Part shown: one piece after another, positions 37,356 through 51,000 of the stretch | How positions within the stretch are numbered: position 1 is the stretch's first letter | Layout of the letters: every line of letters begins with the position of its first letter | NCBI GenBank assembly: GCA_009869945.1 | Contig: WIXG01000109.1 | Span: 151,842 to 215,841 of the forward strand | Length of the DNA stretch: 64,000 nucleotides | Direction: 5' to 3' | Origin: Mesaphorura yosii | Taxonomy: Eukaryota; Arthropoda; Collembola; Poduromorpha; Tullbergiidae | Notes under the pieces: generated by a model | What the model was told of the DNA's origin: nothing | The model's database searches: none | What the model saw: the letters and a program-made list of their open reading frames with translations, nothing else | Program-made: the position numbers and the translations under genes

Positions 37356-40300
37356 AATTCACATGCAAAAGACTTCGATTTAAATGCAATCTTCAGCAGA
37401 AAATTGACAGCACCGAAAGTTCCGAAAGTCATCGAATATCTTTACATTTTTGAAACGGTAGCTAGAATTCTGAAGAAATTCGATGCCAGAGCGGACGAGA
37501 TTACAGACGCGCGACGATAAAACGAGCAAGTCGGAGGTGCTTTTCGAATTAACATCATCAGAGGAATAATTTTCTCTGGTGAGGATCAAAATATTGTTGC
37601 CCAAGACTGGTGCTAAACGTAAAGGGCTTTCAAGACAAAAAGCAGGATTTCTTCTCACGCGTGTAGCCTGCAAGTCTGGCGAGATGAGAATTATTTCTCA
37701 GTTGCTCTCTTGAATTGACAACCTGAGCGCAAGCCCCAACCCTTTTCTCCGCCCCACGATTCCGCAGTGGCTAATCCAAACTCTTTCTCTTACAAGGCGA
37801 GTGAAAGATCGAGTCTCTCTACATTTTATTCTTAAGTTGCTGTTGCGTTAAGTGTCGTTGTGTAACCTGTGTGTGAGCCAGAATTAATGCTAAATTGTAT
37901 TGGACTGTTCCTTGTCATTTGTCGTATCAATTTCTATGGTACAAACAACGTTCACTGCTTGCTCTCGAGAATTACGAATGAAGTGCCAATGACGGATTAC
38001 ATCTGTTAATTAAATTAAGAGGGCAAACGTGTAACGAATGTTTTCGGTAAGGATTTTGGACCATGAGCGAATGCTTAAACTCAGTAGATAATTTGCTGGT
38101 TTTTATTAGATTTTAGAGACTTTAATTACTAAATTCGCAATTCAACTTGTACACCGCTGCTTTTTTTGAAAATATTCGAAAAATCATCACAACAAACATG
38201 ATAGAACAGGACGCAGAAGTTAACTCCTCATTGCACTTGCACTTTGAGTTTATGCCACCATGTCTGTGAAAATTTCGATTTGCAACTTATAAATTAATTT
38301 ATAGTTACTAAAATTCAAGCCAGGTCATAGTCAAAATAATTGTGGCCTGTCGAGATTTATTTTATGCGTACACTCGACTTAATTTTGTGCATACTAATTT
38401 CGAAGAGGATGCCTTCCTCTTTACTGTTGCTTCTTCTGACTGCTCTCAGCCCCTGTCCGTTAGAAATTAATTACGTTATCGATGCTGATGACATTCCGAG
38501 CCCGAGCTCAAGTAAAGTAGGAAGAAATGAATGAAGAGCAAGCAAGCCTGGCCTAAAATTCTAAGCTTGCTGAATTACAACTTGTCAGTAGCGTTAATAA
38601 ATTACGTTTTGATGTCATAATAATAACTCATTATCGTAGCAGCAGCAGCAGCGAAGAAATTGTGGAACGAGTTCTCGAGTTTTGTGAACCTGCGCTGCTG
38701 AATAATTGCTGAATGGATGGCCAAGATCGGCCCAGCAATTTACATAATGTGTAATACGTATAATTATTGTGTTTAGCTACCGAACACACACACTGCTCGC
38801 GAACGGAACGGATCGGGATGTGAGCTGTTTTTGGTGGTCGCTTCTGCGGACCCTCACGGCCACGGCCAGTTTTTGCTCTGAATTAAACTCGCTGCGTTGC
38901 ATTTTGCTTCGAGGCTCGCATTAGAGCCATAAATAAGGCATGAAGGAGAGGGAAAATGTCCAGAAATCCTGTAATTAACAAAATCCCACCATACAAATTG
39001 AATCCGCATATTTTATTAAGAAATTAAGAACAGGATTCACAAGACGAGAGGCTCAATTCACCAAACATCAACCGCAGTAGTTGTCGATCTCGTGCTCTTC
39101 TCTTCCCTGCCCTCTCCTCTTCTTTCTTCTGTTCCACTCACCCTTCGCGTAAAGAGGTGGACGTGGACAAGGCGCTGGTGCTGACCAAGCAGGATTGGAT
39201 CTCGATCTGAATCTACACGCGATAAACTGAAACAAAGTCAAGCTGTTAATTGGTCATTAGCAGTCTTATCAGTAATTAATTGTCGGTAATCCATTCGGGC
39301 AGGTTGGTGCACCGTGTTAAGTGTCGAATAAATTGCATGAATTTGTCTTTCGTAATGAGACAACTGGATTATGAGAATATTTGCGGCCTTTCCTACCATT
39401 CAGAGCCCTGGAACTGGTTGCTTTACGATTTAATCCTGAAATGAACGCGAAGGCGAACATCAACCGTGAAAGTAAAAGCACAGCAAGTGGATAGCCGGAT
39501 AGCCCGCATCTTTCGGTCGTTTTGAGTTTGCTGCTTTTCGATTCGTAGAATTTGTACATGTTTCATTATAAAAAGGACAACGCAGCGGTGCAGTGCGGTG
39601 CGCTTTTCTCTGTCTTCTCTGAACTGCTGCTACTCGACTCGTCACATGGACAAATACATAATTGGGTAAAGCGAAAGAGTTCTTTTTGTTTGAAGAATTA
39701 TCAGCCAATCTCCATTTCTATACAATCCAACCTTTCATCCAACTATTGCCACTGCTAATTCAAAGCATTGAATAAAGCAATCTTACACTAAATTACACTC
39801 ACGACTCGCTTTCGCAAACATTTGATAGTTCAAAGTGCTCGAAATAAGCTCAGATTCTCATTCTGTTATTTGCTCGTCCGACATGTGACGTGTTTTCCAC
39901 GAAACGTAGAAATCAGTACGATCGCAGCCGCACACAAATCTGGAAATTACGAAGTACGAATTACAAAATGTTGTTTACCTTAATGCATGGCAAACTCCTT
40001 TCAAGTCATGTGCAGCGTGTCTCGGCGGGCAAATTAAGAGATTATTCCATAAATAGTGAGCAGTGAATCCGAAACAGACAGAAGATAAGAATCTTAATAG
40101 CTTGCGGACGGAGCTGGAAGCATCAAGCAGCTCAGTCCAGTAGCTCTGCCATATCGTGCCACTTTGTTTTTGTGACGTGACACTTGCACTCTGCACGCAC
40201 ATCTGCCAGTTAATTATTGCCTGACGCGTGATTTTCACAAATACATTGTACGATTATACGTTAAACGCCAAAACCCGCCTGAGAGCATGGAGGTTAATGG

Positions 40301-41319
40301 CAGAATGGCAGCAGCCTTTTGCCTTGCTTTGCGTATCAGTTACACATTATAAATAAATTATAATGATTACGGCTGCTGCTGCTACTGCCTGCCCTGCCCT
40401 GCCACTCAAAGCAGTAATAAAGATGTGAATTTAAATTAAAAGCGACGAGACCCCCTATTAAGACGAATTATAGCCATTAGTCAGGTATGAGATGAATAAC
40501 TAATAAGTACGCTTCACGTCGAGCCGGGTCGTCTGAGCCCTTAAAGGCAAGGCAAGGGTTGGGCCTCCGTTTTGTTTTATGACGGACCACAAGAGAAGAG
40601 CTTGCAGGCAACAATGAACAATGCTTTGTGAACAGGTGAATCACCAGTCACAGCCACAGCCATAAGTCAGCGTAGCGTGCTTGTTTATTGCTGCTTCTGG
40701 TTCTCAGTTCTCTGTTCGTACTCTACGGCACGGCAAGACATTATAAGTTTGATTTACGGTTGTCACATTTCTCATTTGTCTGAAGCAGAATAGCAGAAAG
40801 CGGAGTGCATTTGACATTATCAGCATCGGCGGTCCTGTGGTTCTAATTATGGGAAATTATGAATACAAAAATGGAAATTACACAAAGAGACTGATGCTTT
40901 TGCATGTGACTGATGACTGGAAACGGCAGCATTGAATAGAAGTTGAGTGGGCAGTGGACACTGAAAGATGAACGAACTGATAAGGCTCCGGCTCCGAGAG
41001 ACACAAAATTCCAAGAATCTCTCTGCTCTGCCACTGTTTGTATCTCGAGCGGTCTGGCATTTAAGTTTACAGATGACGGAATCTTTCATTCGCTCAATTC
41101 AATCACCGCATTTCAGTCTCGCAACGTATCATCGCCCATCGCATTGTCTCTCAATCTGCAAACAAGCAAGCAGCGGTGACAGCCGGTCTCTTTAGATCAA
41201 TTACGCGATTTTCAGGTTGGCTGGATGTGAGCTGCTCCAACTGGGTAAATGTCTTCAGTGAGCCCGAGCCCTACACGAAAATCAGAGAGGACCAGAAACA
41301 GGGAGACAGACGCGATCCC
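37356..41319. other. Large non-coding region upstream of gcm
   Basis: Nearly 4 kb between the divergent gcm and scramblase starts, with no supported coding frame. It includes a short GCAGCAGCAGCAGC tract near 38638. On the minus strand at 39509-39502 is one match to the GCM-site consensus ATRCGGGY. Developmental control elements for gcm are likely here by position only. Confidence 0.5.
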
Positions 41320-43482
41320 ATGGATGGTTCAAAGAGCGAGCCGAGGCTCAAGAGGGAGCATAGCTCTCTCAACGATTTCGACGACAACGGCTTTCGTAAG
41401 CCTTAAACTACAACTACAACTTTCTCAAACAAAACGGGCACCTCACTGAAACCCAAACGACTATGGAACAGAAACGACGATGAAACCATTTCTGACGCAG
41501 TCGAAGAATCGCAATGCACGTTTTAAGAGAAAATGATTCCCAATCAAGCCAATTTTGTTCGAGTTACTTAAAGCATCTCACTGTAATCTTATTTTGCCAT
41601 AGCGCCTTAGTTAAATGCTTAAATGTTGTTTCCGGTGGCCAAGCCCAACTCAACGAGCTCAAGCAATCCCACTTCGCGGACCGCTGCTTACAACGTTAAT
41701 TCTTGAGATCACGGATTATCATTTAAGTGCGCGTAAGTTGGTTCAGATTTTGATTTGTGTATCTTTTTTGTAATCGTAATCAAATTAGTGCATGCACAAT
41801 ATCTTGGAGCAAATACAATGAGTAAGCCAGAACGGCTCAATAAATCTATCGTCATTGCATTATCTCGCTGCTGATTGTTTCTTTCGTAGATAAGGACCGA
41901 AGGAACAACTCCAACCCGTCACCGCAACCCCAGCTGATTGTTGTCAAGGGCCATCGACGTCTCAACCATGATAGGAAATTGGCATGCACGCAGACTGACA
42001 TCCTGCAACAGGATCTGCTACCAGTGCCGGTGGCTTCGTCTGTAGCGACGATACAAACCCGGGCAACTCTGCCACCCTACGCGGTTACAATCATCAACGA
42101 AGCAACTCAACGCCAGAATGACCAGAAGGACCCGCAATATCAAATTCGATTCAAGAACACGTCTCTCGCAATTGTTCCCGACAAACCCGTACGTCACACT
42201 CAAAACGCCAGAGTCTTCAACAATGCAACCAGAGTGTTTGACTTTGAACAAGTTGGTCAGCGACGTGGCGACGTCAAGAGGGAGGTCGGCACAAGCTCCA
42301 GTTCGATCCAGACAAGCACAGCTTTTGACCCGTTCAGCCTTCCACAGTTTCCACAAGGTGGTGCTTTTGAGCGCTTGGTGAATGAATGGGATGACATGAT
42401 TGTCAGTGAAGATCAAAAGCGACGGCGAGCAGCAATGGGTAAGGATAAGGAATTATAACCACTTCCAATGTTTTCTTATCACGTACCCTCCAGTGGCTTT
42501 ATTAAAGAGTATTTCTCAAATTCGAAAGCACTGAAGGATCCTCCACGTGGACTGGAGAGTCTGTACGATGTTGACCACTTTTTCATTCAGCCTGGTTATG
42601 TCGACGATTTTGCTGATTGTAAGACTACCGACGAAGCGAAGCGAGGGTAATAGAAAAGTTTAATTGAGTAACATCAAGTCATTAATGCTTCGTTTCAGCG
42701 CTTGTATCGCTGAAGAACAAATACGACGTGGTGGACTCACGTGGCCAACGGGTGTACTACGCTGGCGAACTTTGGGATGCGACTCGCAGCTCGAAAAACC
42801 CCTGCGCCATCGCGCCAAAATTCTTTGTCAAACTTTTCGATTACAGGTGCGCTGAAGTAATGACAATTCAAGGAAAATGGGGCGTAAGCGAAAAGCTACT
42901 TGCTTAGACGTAACTTGATCTCAGTATAAACTAGTCTGCCTGCCCGTTTCAGGATGCTGTGTTGTGCCTGGGGCCGGATATCGTCTGTTACGTCGAAGAG
43001 CATTCTCAGCACTGCAATCGCTACACAGATTTCGAATTAAAAGATGATACTGGGACAACTGTACTCAAGCTGGTTCATGAAATCGGAAGCGGAGGTTCAT
43101 ACTCCTACGACGTGTTCGATGCGAATGGAGAAGTGGTCGGAAGAATCAGCAAAATTTGGAGTGGACTAGATGTTGTGGATTCATCCCTTGCGTACTCGTA
43201 TGGTGTCAATTTCCCGATGGAGATTCCGGCCAAACAGAAAGTGATGTTGCTCACTGCTCTCTTCGTGCTGGTAAGCTCCAGATTCTAGTAAATTGTTCGC
43301 CAACTTCTGCACTATACTAACTTTACTCTGTTAATTTACAGTATTTCAAATTCGTCGCTGATTCATTTCGTGAAGTTCGCGTTGAGAAGTGTGCGTGGCT
43401 GGCCATGTTCTCTTGCTGTCTCCTCGCCCTGCTCTTAATCGCCGGATTCTCATTTCTGACTGCGTACCTCTTCACTAGATGA
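41320..43482 (+). CDS. Divergent phospholipid scramblase family protein
   Basis: Six exons: 41320-41395, 41890-42438, 42508-42618, 42699-42883, 42953-43270 and 43342-43482, giving 459 residues. The exon 2-3 junction (acceptor at 42507) is chosen for phase and is the least certain. The first ~210 residues are polar and low-complexity. The scramblase core follows: LESLYDVDHFFIQPG, KYDVVDSRGQRVYYAGE, FVKLFDYRCAEVMTIQGKW, ELKDDTGTTVLKLVHEIGS, FDANGEVVGRISKIWSG, then NFPMEIPAKQKVMLLTALF. Relative to PLSCR1 the long Cys-rich palmitoylation cluster is absent. The acidic Ca2+-site segment just before the C-terminal helix is replaced by LAYSYGVNFPMEIP, and a second C-terminal membrane helix is present (WLAMFSCCLLALLLIAGFSF). 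Family assignment is good. Ca2+-activated lipid scrambling is not assured. AATAAA lies at 43566-43571. Confidence 0.82.
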
Positions 43483-44094
43483 AGCAAGCAATTACCGAAC
43501 AATGCTATCTATTTCACCCGAGTACGGTACCTGTGCAAATTCTGCAGACTACAAAATTGAATCAAAATAAAGCTCGTAAATGACACAACATGCCTCCACA
43601 GGTAAGAACAAAACTTTTATTCCCAAATCATCTCGTAGTTTTACTTCCCAATCGAAGCACAGTTCGTTCACATGTGAAAGACTGGCCGTCTAAACCTTCG
43701 GTCATGTAGTCAGCTATGAGTGGCTCCACTCTGTGACGACGGCTGTGGTGAGGAGGGCTCATTTTTGGAGGACTTTTGCAGATTCGAAAGTGGTACGCAG
43801 CTGTGATTCGAATACCTCGTAGATTTTAAGTCAAAGTTGATTCCACTGCACTGCCTCAAGGGATTTCCTTGCTACAATGTTGCAGTCAGCTTCAACCAAG
43901 GTCGCCATCAAACAACTGTAAAACCGTCTTTGTTCTCTTACAAATAAATGAAAGATATCACATTTTGATGCTAATGAATCCTCCGGGTAGGTGTTACATT
44001 TACGAATTTCAAGAGTTTATTTACGTACTTATATACATTTAGATTGTAAATTAATTGGTTGCGCCGACTAAAATTATGGCAAATACTATCCCTC
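43483..44094. other. Convergent 3' UTR region
   Basis: About 610 bases between the scramblase stop and the stop of the helix-turn-helix membrane protein. Nothing coding is seen. Confidence 0.55.
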
Positions 44095-44656
44095 CTAGCC
44101 CCATTGGGACAGCATTCTCAACAAAAATTGAATAATTTGGATCAAAATTAGCAAGAGAAAATAAAGCTGGCAGGCTGCAATTATTAGCAATCTGACGATA
44201 AACATTAAAATTTCCAGAAACTGTCCTAAAAGTAACGGCAACCAATTCAACCAATTGTTAGCTGCTGCTGCCATCGGGGCCGGAACTGGTGCTACAACTG
44301 CTGCTGCTGCCGCCGCTGCCTGTCGTTCAACCTCTTGTCGGTCAAGTTCCGCTTGCCGTGTACGACCAGCCTCGTCTTCTGTGCGCCTGAACAACAAAAT
44401 CCGAGACAGAAAGGAAATATATCAGGCAAGTGCCATCGTATAATTCGAATTTTATTATTCAAAGTCGTTACCATCTATGCAGATTTGTTCGGCTGCATCC
44501 AGGTCGAATCCAGTTCACAATCCACTTGGTTGGAACTCCTTGATTCAATTGATCAACGGCAAATCGTTTCTCTTCGGCAGTGTAAAACTTTTTCTTTGGT
44601 TTTCGTCGTGTGAAGTGTGACTCGTCGAACTCCTGCAGCTGATTTCGAGGCTCCAT
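44095..44656 (-). CDS. Helix-turn-helix protein with C-terminal membrane hairpin, unknown function
   Basis: Two minus-strand exons, 44656-44472 and 44386-44095, joined in phase through a Trp codon, giving 158 residues. Residues about 24-62 (FYTAEEKRFAVDQLNQG, then KWIVNWI, then SRTNLHRW) resemble a transposase- or CENP-B-type helix-turn-helix, preceded by a basic RRKPKKK patch. A charged helix (RTEDEAGRTRQAELDRQEVE) and an Ala/Pro linker follow. Residues about 108-155 are almost wholly hydrophobic, long enough for two membrane helices. I do not recognise the combination. The N-terminal part could be a domesticated transposon fragment, with the membrane tail acquired by exon joining. The intron (GTAACG...TTCAG) is short and plausible. 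Both halves stay open across the junction, which supports a real gene. Confidence 0.62.
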
Positions 44657-47600
44657 TTTGAATTTAATTCAGATCTCTGGATCCTGACGATGAGCTGTTG
44701 AAGATTCCACTTCCTTCCTTCACGAACTATATTGTGGTAGCTTACAATTTTGCAGATCCACGCCCGATCATAAAAAATGAAAGCTAGCAAGTGAAATCGC
44801 ACGATTTTCGGAAACGTCCGAAAAGTTGCCGGAAACCCGTTTGAAGAAATTAGTTTGATAAATGATCATGTCGGAGATCGGATTCAGTTTCCATTAGAAT
44901 CATGGCACAAGATCACTATGAAAGGTCTCAAGCGAAGTGCGTGCGTGGGAGAAAGTTGAGTCTAGCGGCGATTGCGGCTGCTGACATGAATCATTCTACT
45001 CAATTTTTGCAGAATGAAGATTACTCAAACTCAAACCTCAAGCTCAATGCACCATTATGTAGTGATTCAGGGCACGGAAATGAGTCACTGTCATTACTGA
45101 TGCTGAGGTATAGATGCTGCTGCACTGCTGAGACAGTTAGTGTTTATCTAAAATGATTCATTTATGACAAATCTTCAATTCCAGTGGCTGGCTAGTGAAA
45201 GAGACACAACAAAATATAAAGGCAAAAATGTAAGCGGCACGACACAGCATTTGCTTTGCATCATGTTTTTGGTTTTGCAATTTCATTTAAATTGAGTTTA
45301 TAAATAGCAGTGGAAGTAAAGCAGCTTAACTCAGAACTGCTATCTCAGGGGAGCCAGCCATATTACGTCAAGTGCAAGTGGATCCAATTCCTGAATAAAC
45401 AGGCGGCCGAAGCAGCACAGCAGAACTGACTTCACCGTTATGTCAAAGTCAAACCAATCGCAATCCCAAGTCAAGGGATTAAAATACCTGTGGAATGGAG
45501 TCGGTAACACAATACCGAAATTCCCGAACGTCATGGGTAGCCTCTCCGACCTGAATTCATTTTATTTGCGCCTCGATCGGTCAAAATGATGATGATGATG
45601 ATAATGATGATGGTAATGTTTTCTCACATGCAACCGATTCATTGCCCCATATTTTCGTCCATATGATCCCGTTGCGTTGTGGCATGTGGCTGTGGTTTCA
45701 AATGTAAACATGCGGACATGGCAATGAAGTACTGCATGCAGTTCGCAGTGAATGGAAATAGAACAGAATGGACTGGACAACTGGACGCGTGTGGGGCCGA
45801 CGAGAATAAAAATCATCAAGATAGAATCGATACCATCCTCTCGAGATACGAGCAACTGAAGCCAAAGGGAAAGCGGCGCAGCAGATGCAGAGCAGAAAAA
45901 CGGAGAAAGCCTGTGCCAATCCAATTTCCATTGTCTGTCTGGCTGCATTCGTACTGGATTCGCAATTCACATTCACACCAGAGCAAAGCAAAGTACTCCT
46001 GCACTGCGAATTTGCATATTATGTCATTTAGAAGTACACCGTTCACCGTGTACGAGTGTACGAGTGTACCTGGAACACAGACTGGAACTGTGGCACACGC
46101 TCACGCTACGCTGGAGAGCAATCCGACCGAATTCGCCGAATTCTAAAGTGAAACCTGCACGCGTACGCACGTACGCCGAGAAAGGACCTTGAATTTAGCA
46201 TGCATCATGTAACGCAATATAGATTTTATGAAGTGTGAACAACAAGTGAAATGCTGAAATGGCGAAATCACAAAGGCGGCGTACTTCTCACGATTTCTCA
46301 AATCGCGCTCATTTAATCATTTCAATAATAATCCACTTCCTCTGTACTTCTATTTGTTCGGTCAGTAATTGATCTTAATTTACCAGAACGGCATTTCATG
46401 ATGATGAAGACGATGACGATAATGACTATTGCTTTGGCTTCGTTAGAGCAAGACTCGGACTTGGACTATCCGTCTCTTGAGAATTCGCAGTTCGTAATTC
46501 CCGATTCGCAAACTAACAAACAGCGGCCGGCCACAAAGAAAGAAAATAAAGACATAAAACTAAGACCTTGCCCATGATGGCTTTGGCTACGTGGTTCTGC
46601 TCGTTATCTCAGAATCTCTTGTATGCCGTGTAGCCGTGTTGTAGCGCGTCGTGGTTTGGTTGGATTCAATTATAAAATAATATCTCGCTCGTGGAGGAAT
46701 TCATTTCCTCCCGACGCTTTGGCGTCTCGCGTCTCGGCCGATTGTGTGCCCGATTGAGCATTGAGCACTGGTTGGTTTGGCTACGTAACAACATGACTGT
46801 GGTTTCTTCCTTCAGCTGAATAATTTCATTTACCTTCCATTTCCATACGACGCTTCACGGGCTTTTGCTTTTTCTCCTTGGAGGTTTAAATTCCCGAAAT
46901 ACGAAAATGTCACAGCCCGGAATTTATTACGTAAACACTTCTTCATGGGAAACGACCAAAGAAAAATTTATGCAGCGATTTTTTCTTTAAAAAAGGTTTC
47001 AAGTATTCACAGCTCATCTCGCAAGAACAGTTTGCAAATTCGCCATTCGCCTCCTGGAGAGCTTGAAGGAAAGGAAAGGTAAAAGGTCCCATTTTCGCAA
47101 CGCAGCGCAACTCGATCGTAATGCAAAGCATAACTTCATTTCTAATTTCGACTTTGAGTGCCTGAAACAAGTTTATGGTTGACTACGGCCACGGTGCCTA
47201 TCTCTGAGTACCTGCTACCGCTACCGAATTGCTTTTGGGCTTTGTGCCGTGCTGTGCTGTGCTGATTTTGCGGTGAGATGGATTTTATCACAAGTATTAT
47301 CGAGATGAACTGGCGGAACTGTGTACACATGCCAGTGCTAAACTGCTAGTATTAGTTTGGTATTGAGTTCTAGAGTCTAGTCTAGAACTCGGAGCCATTG
47401 CCACTGCCAGTGCCAGTTACACTTGAAGCTCCACGCCAGTACGCCAAGCAAGCCGCCTGGCACCACGCTACACCCGACTCTGAGGATTATTATTGATCGA
47501 CTGGACAAAGAACAAGAGAGCCAATGCGCTACTAACCGAATTCTAGTCTGGCTTTAGCTACACGACACCCGTTCGTTCGCGTACACGAATTTCTCCAAAC

Positions 47601-48038
47601 ATTTTCTCTTTCTCTTTCTTCTCCTTCCGACCGAGGGACTCGACTACTGCTGAGTTCTGTTCTGGTTCATTTCTTGAGTTGCCTGCACTCGAGGCACTGG
47701 AGACGGAGACTGCCAGTCGAGTCAGTAGAAGTGAAACTGGCTGCTGGTCTGGTGCATTTGTATTCGCGTCCAAGTCAAGTCCTCCTCAGACAGGCAAGTC
47801 AGACAGACTCTGCAGTTGGAGTCGACTCCACAGTTCACAATGATAACCAGACTCGAAATTGATCGTTAGAGCTTTGGCTCAACAAACCAAAGCAAACTAA
47901 ACTGCAGTCAAGCTGAAAGACAAAATGACAATGGCAAATGTGATTGTGACTGTGATAACTCAAACATAACGTGCAATCATCTTGTAAATCAGTAATTCCA
48001 ATCGTGTCGTGATTATTGTGATTTGATCTTTGTTCAAA
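44657..48038. other. Large non-coding region upstream of adenylyl cyclase
   Basis: About 3.4 kb between divergent genes. It contains an ATG-triplet repeat at 45586-45612. Open frames at 44902-45156 and 45679-46146 overlap others or lack motifs, so I do not call them. Probable promoter and 5' UTR of the cyclase gene. Confidence 0.5.
45586..45612. repeat. (ATG)n trinucleotide repeat
   Basis: Imperfect run of ATG/ATA triplets in non-coding DNA. Confidence 0.8.
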
Positions 48039-51000
48039 ATGGATCTCGAAGGAGGCTCACGTACCCCGACGCGGTGTGACTCCTCCCTGAGCGTGGTCAA
48101 GATTGCGCCCGCCACCCGGAGCAAGAAAAGCTCAATACCATTCGTAGCTCAAAAATTCAGCGATCCGGAGATGGAGAGTTTGTACCACCTGCACTCGACC
48201 CACCGCAAGAAGACGGAGCTGTTCCAAACATTCCTGTACGCAGTGCTCCTGTACTGCATTGTTCAAATTGGAATAAAGTCATACTGGATAGCTCAAAAAA
48301 ATGCGGCATCGGCGGAGCCAGCACTAGGTAAGCATCAAAGCTAAAGCTAAGGCTAAGCGTCCCTCTTAACCTTCCACCCAGCCTCCAGGCAAATGATGAA
48401 TACAAAGCAAAAGCCAACTCGCTTCAGCGAGAACGTGATGCCGCCTTATAATGCTAATTAATTGGGAAAGTCTTCCATTTCACCAGCAAGAGCATTGTAA
48501 AAGAAATTCGATTTCACATCGTCTTCGCCTGAGGTGTGAGTCTAGAGTCTCGAGCGTTTTACTTGTCAAGAATTCTGCATTCTTGAGCATTGAAAACACT
48601 TGTTAACTCGACTCCATGAGTGAATCAATACCCGTCCATTGTATGAGCTCGATTCCTGGCATGCAGGCAGGAGATTAAATTAATAGATTCACTCTGATCC
48701 ACTAAATCAATACAGAATGAAACTGTTGACAGAGACTGTCGCGAATCGCGATGCACGACGGCACGGGCATACGAGAATATGAGCACTTTCTTCGTCTTTC
48801 AAAAGACTAGTTCTAACGTGTAAATCCGCTCAGGCTAGGCACAGAACAATAGACCTGTCATGTATCTGTCAACTTAAGAATTTTAAGCTTCCGACGACTC
48901 ATGATTCAGATCGAACAAAGTAAAAATGCAGTCTACCTCAAACTAGAGTGTTCCAGCATATGATTACTTGAAACTCGAGAATGAATTAAGATCCGGTTTT
49001 AAATTCATCGCAGGTGATCCGCAATATATGAAATCAGCCCCTGGAATTTCTGAAGAAAACATGCGGCGAGTGATTCGGGATTTGCAAGCGATTGAGCATC
49101 CGCTGGCCAAGTTACGCCATGCAGCGCCTGTAAGCAACATTGCGCCAGTTCAACGCACTGGAAAGTTGAAAGATTGGACGACCAACCCGACTCTACTTCA
49201 GTCTCCGAGAGTGAAGCGTGATCAGAGAGACCTTTACGGGCTAGCTGACCGATTTGGCGACGATGGAGGCCCGTATTCGAATAACATGAGTCAGAAAGGA
49301 GAGATCATTTACACGGGCACCAGTTTTGCGCTCCTGGCAATAACCATTATCATTTCGTTCTACATGCTCCTGAAAATCGGACCTTTCAAGGGCAACCCAC
49401 ACATTCCGGCAATTCTTTGGCTCGTCACCATTTTGCTGCCGATTGTTGTCCGGAACGACTCCACTCTCCCTCTGCGAATCGGTCTGGATTGGATCCTACT
49501 AGAAAACTTCCTCATTTGGGTGACACTTCCCATCCGTTTGAAAACAGCTGTTACCTATTCGGTAGTGCTTGCCGTGTCACACACTTGCGTCGTGCTGTGG
49601 AAGGGAAACAATCAGGAATACTTGGCCTATCAGGTTCGGCCTCACGTCCAACTAGTCTAACGTCATGCCTGCAAGGGTACTAATATTTTATTTTCAATTA
49701 GATTGGTGCAAACTTGCTGCTTCTTTTGACCACGGACTTGCTCGGTGTGCTGGCATTCTATCTGGACGATAAAAAACAGAGACGAGCATTTCTGGATACA
49801 CGCCAGTCATTAGAAATGAAACTCGTCATCGAAGAGCAAGCGAAAGAACAGGTACACCATGCGGGAAACAATGATTATCGATTGTGCTCGGGTTAACCTG
49901 TTGACTTCTGAAACTGAACACCTTCTCCATAATTCCCCTGTAGGAGCAACTTCTTTTGTCCGTGTTACCTGAACACTTGGCCATAAAGATGCGGCAGGAC
50001 ATGGGCGCCGCGGTTGATGGTCAATTCAAGACGGTTTATATGGCTCGGCATGAAAATGTCAGGTACTCATCCAAATTTGATTACACTACCCTAATTTATG
50101 GCCTTCCAAACCAATCACGCAATCGTCCTGCACCAAAACCACACCACGCGCCGTGACGGTGACATTTTTGAATAATCCTTTCGAACCATTTCTTTGCCCA
50201 ATACAGTATTTTGTACGCGGACATTGTCGGCTTCACTGCAATTTCATCCACGTACTCTGCCTCGGAGTTGGTGAAGATTCTGAACGAGCTGTTTGCCAGA
50301 TTCGACAAATTAGCAGAGGTAAGCGTGGTCTGATTCTCTGTCCTAATTTCAAACACGCTCATCATTTTTGGGGCAATATTCTTTGCACAGAAATACAACC
50401 AGCTTCGAATCAAGATCCTTGGTGATTGTTATTATTGCATTTGTGGTGCTCCAGAAGAACGGGACGATCATGCCGTGCTTTCAGTGCATATGGGACTGTC
50501 CATGGTCACTGCAATCAAGTAAATGCAAATTCTTTCCCTCGCTTTAGATTGACATCTGCCGCTGCTGTCTGTCCTGGTTTCAATATTTAATTACACGTCA
50601 GATCACATGTTCTGTTTCGCTGTTTTCGTGAACATGAGCATTATACTGCGGGTTTACAGTTTATTGTCCATATTGCGCAAAGCAAAAGCAAACTGTCAAT
50701 AGCTCAGCGAATGCGAATATGTAAAGGTCAGCGCATCGCCGCCCGCATCGCCTTCCTTTCCATCAGCCTGAGCCATGACCCCCGCCACATCATAAAATGA
50801 GCTGGCCTACAATTAGACCGCACTAATTTCTCCTTTTTCAGGTACGTGCGAGAGTCAACAAAGTCCCCTGTTGACATGCGAGTAGGAGTTCACACTGGAG
50901 CAATTTTGGCTGGTGTATTGGGACAGCGCCAATGGCAATTTGATGTTTATTCCAAAGACGTAGAATTAGCGTAAGGAAATATATTCGGTTGGAGTTGGAC

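Noticed and set aside
44902-45156. 84-codon plus-strand frame beginning with ATG
   Set aside because: No recognisable domain and no downstream exon; probably chance.
45679-46146. 155-codon plus-strand frame
   Set aside because: Overlaps several equally long minus-strand frames, no conserved motif, and composition changes along its length; treated as chance.
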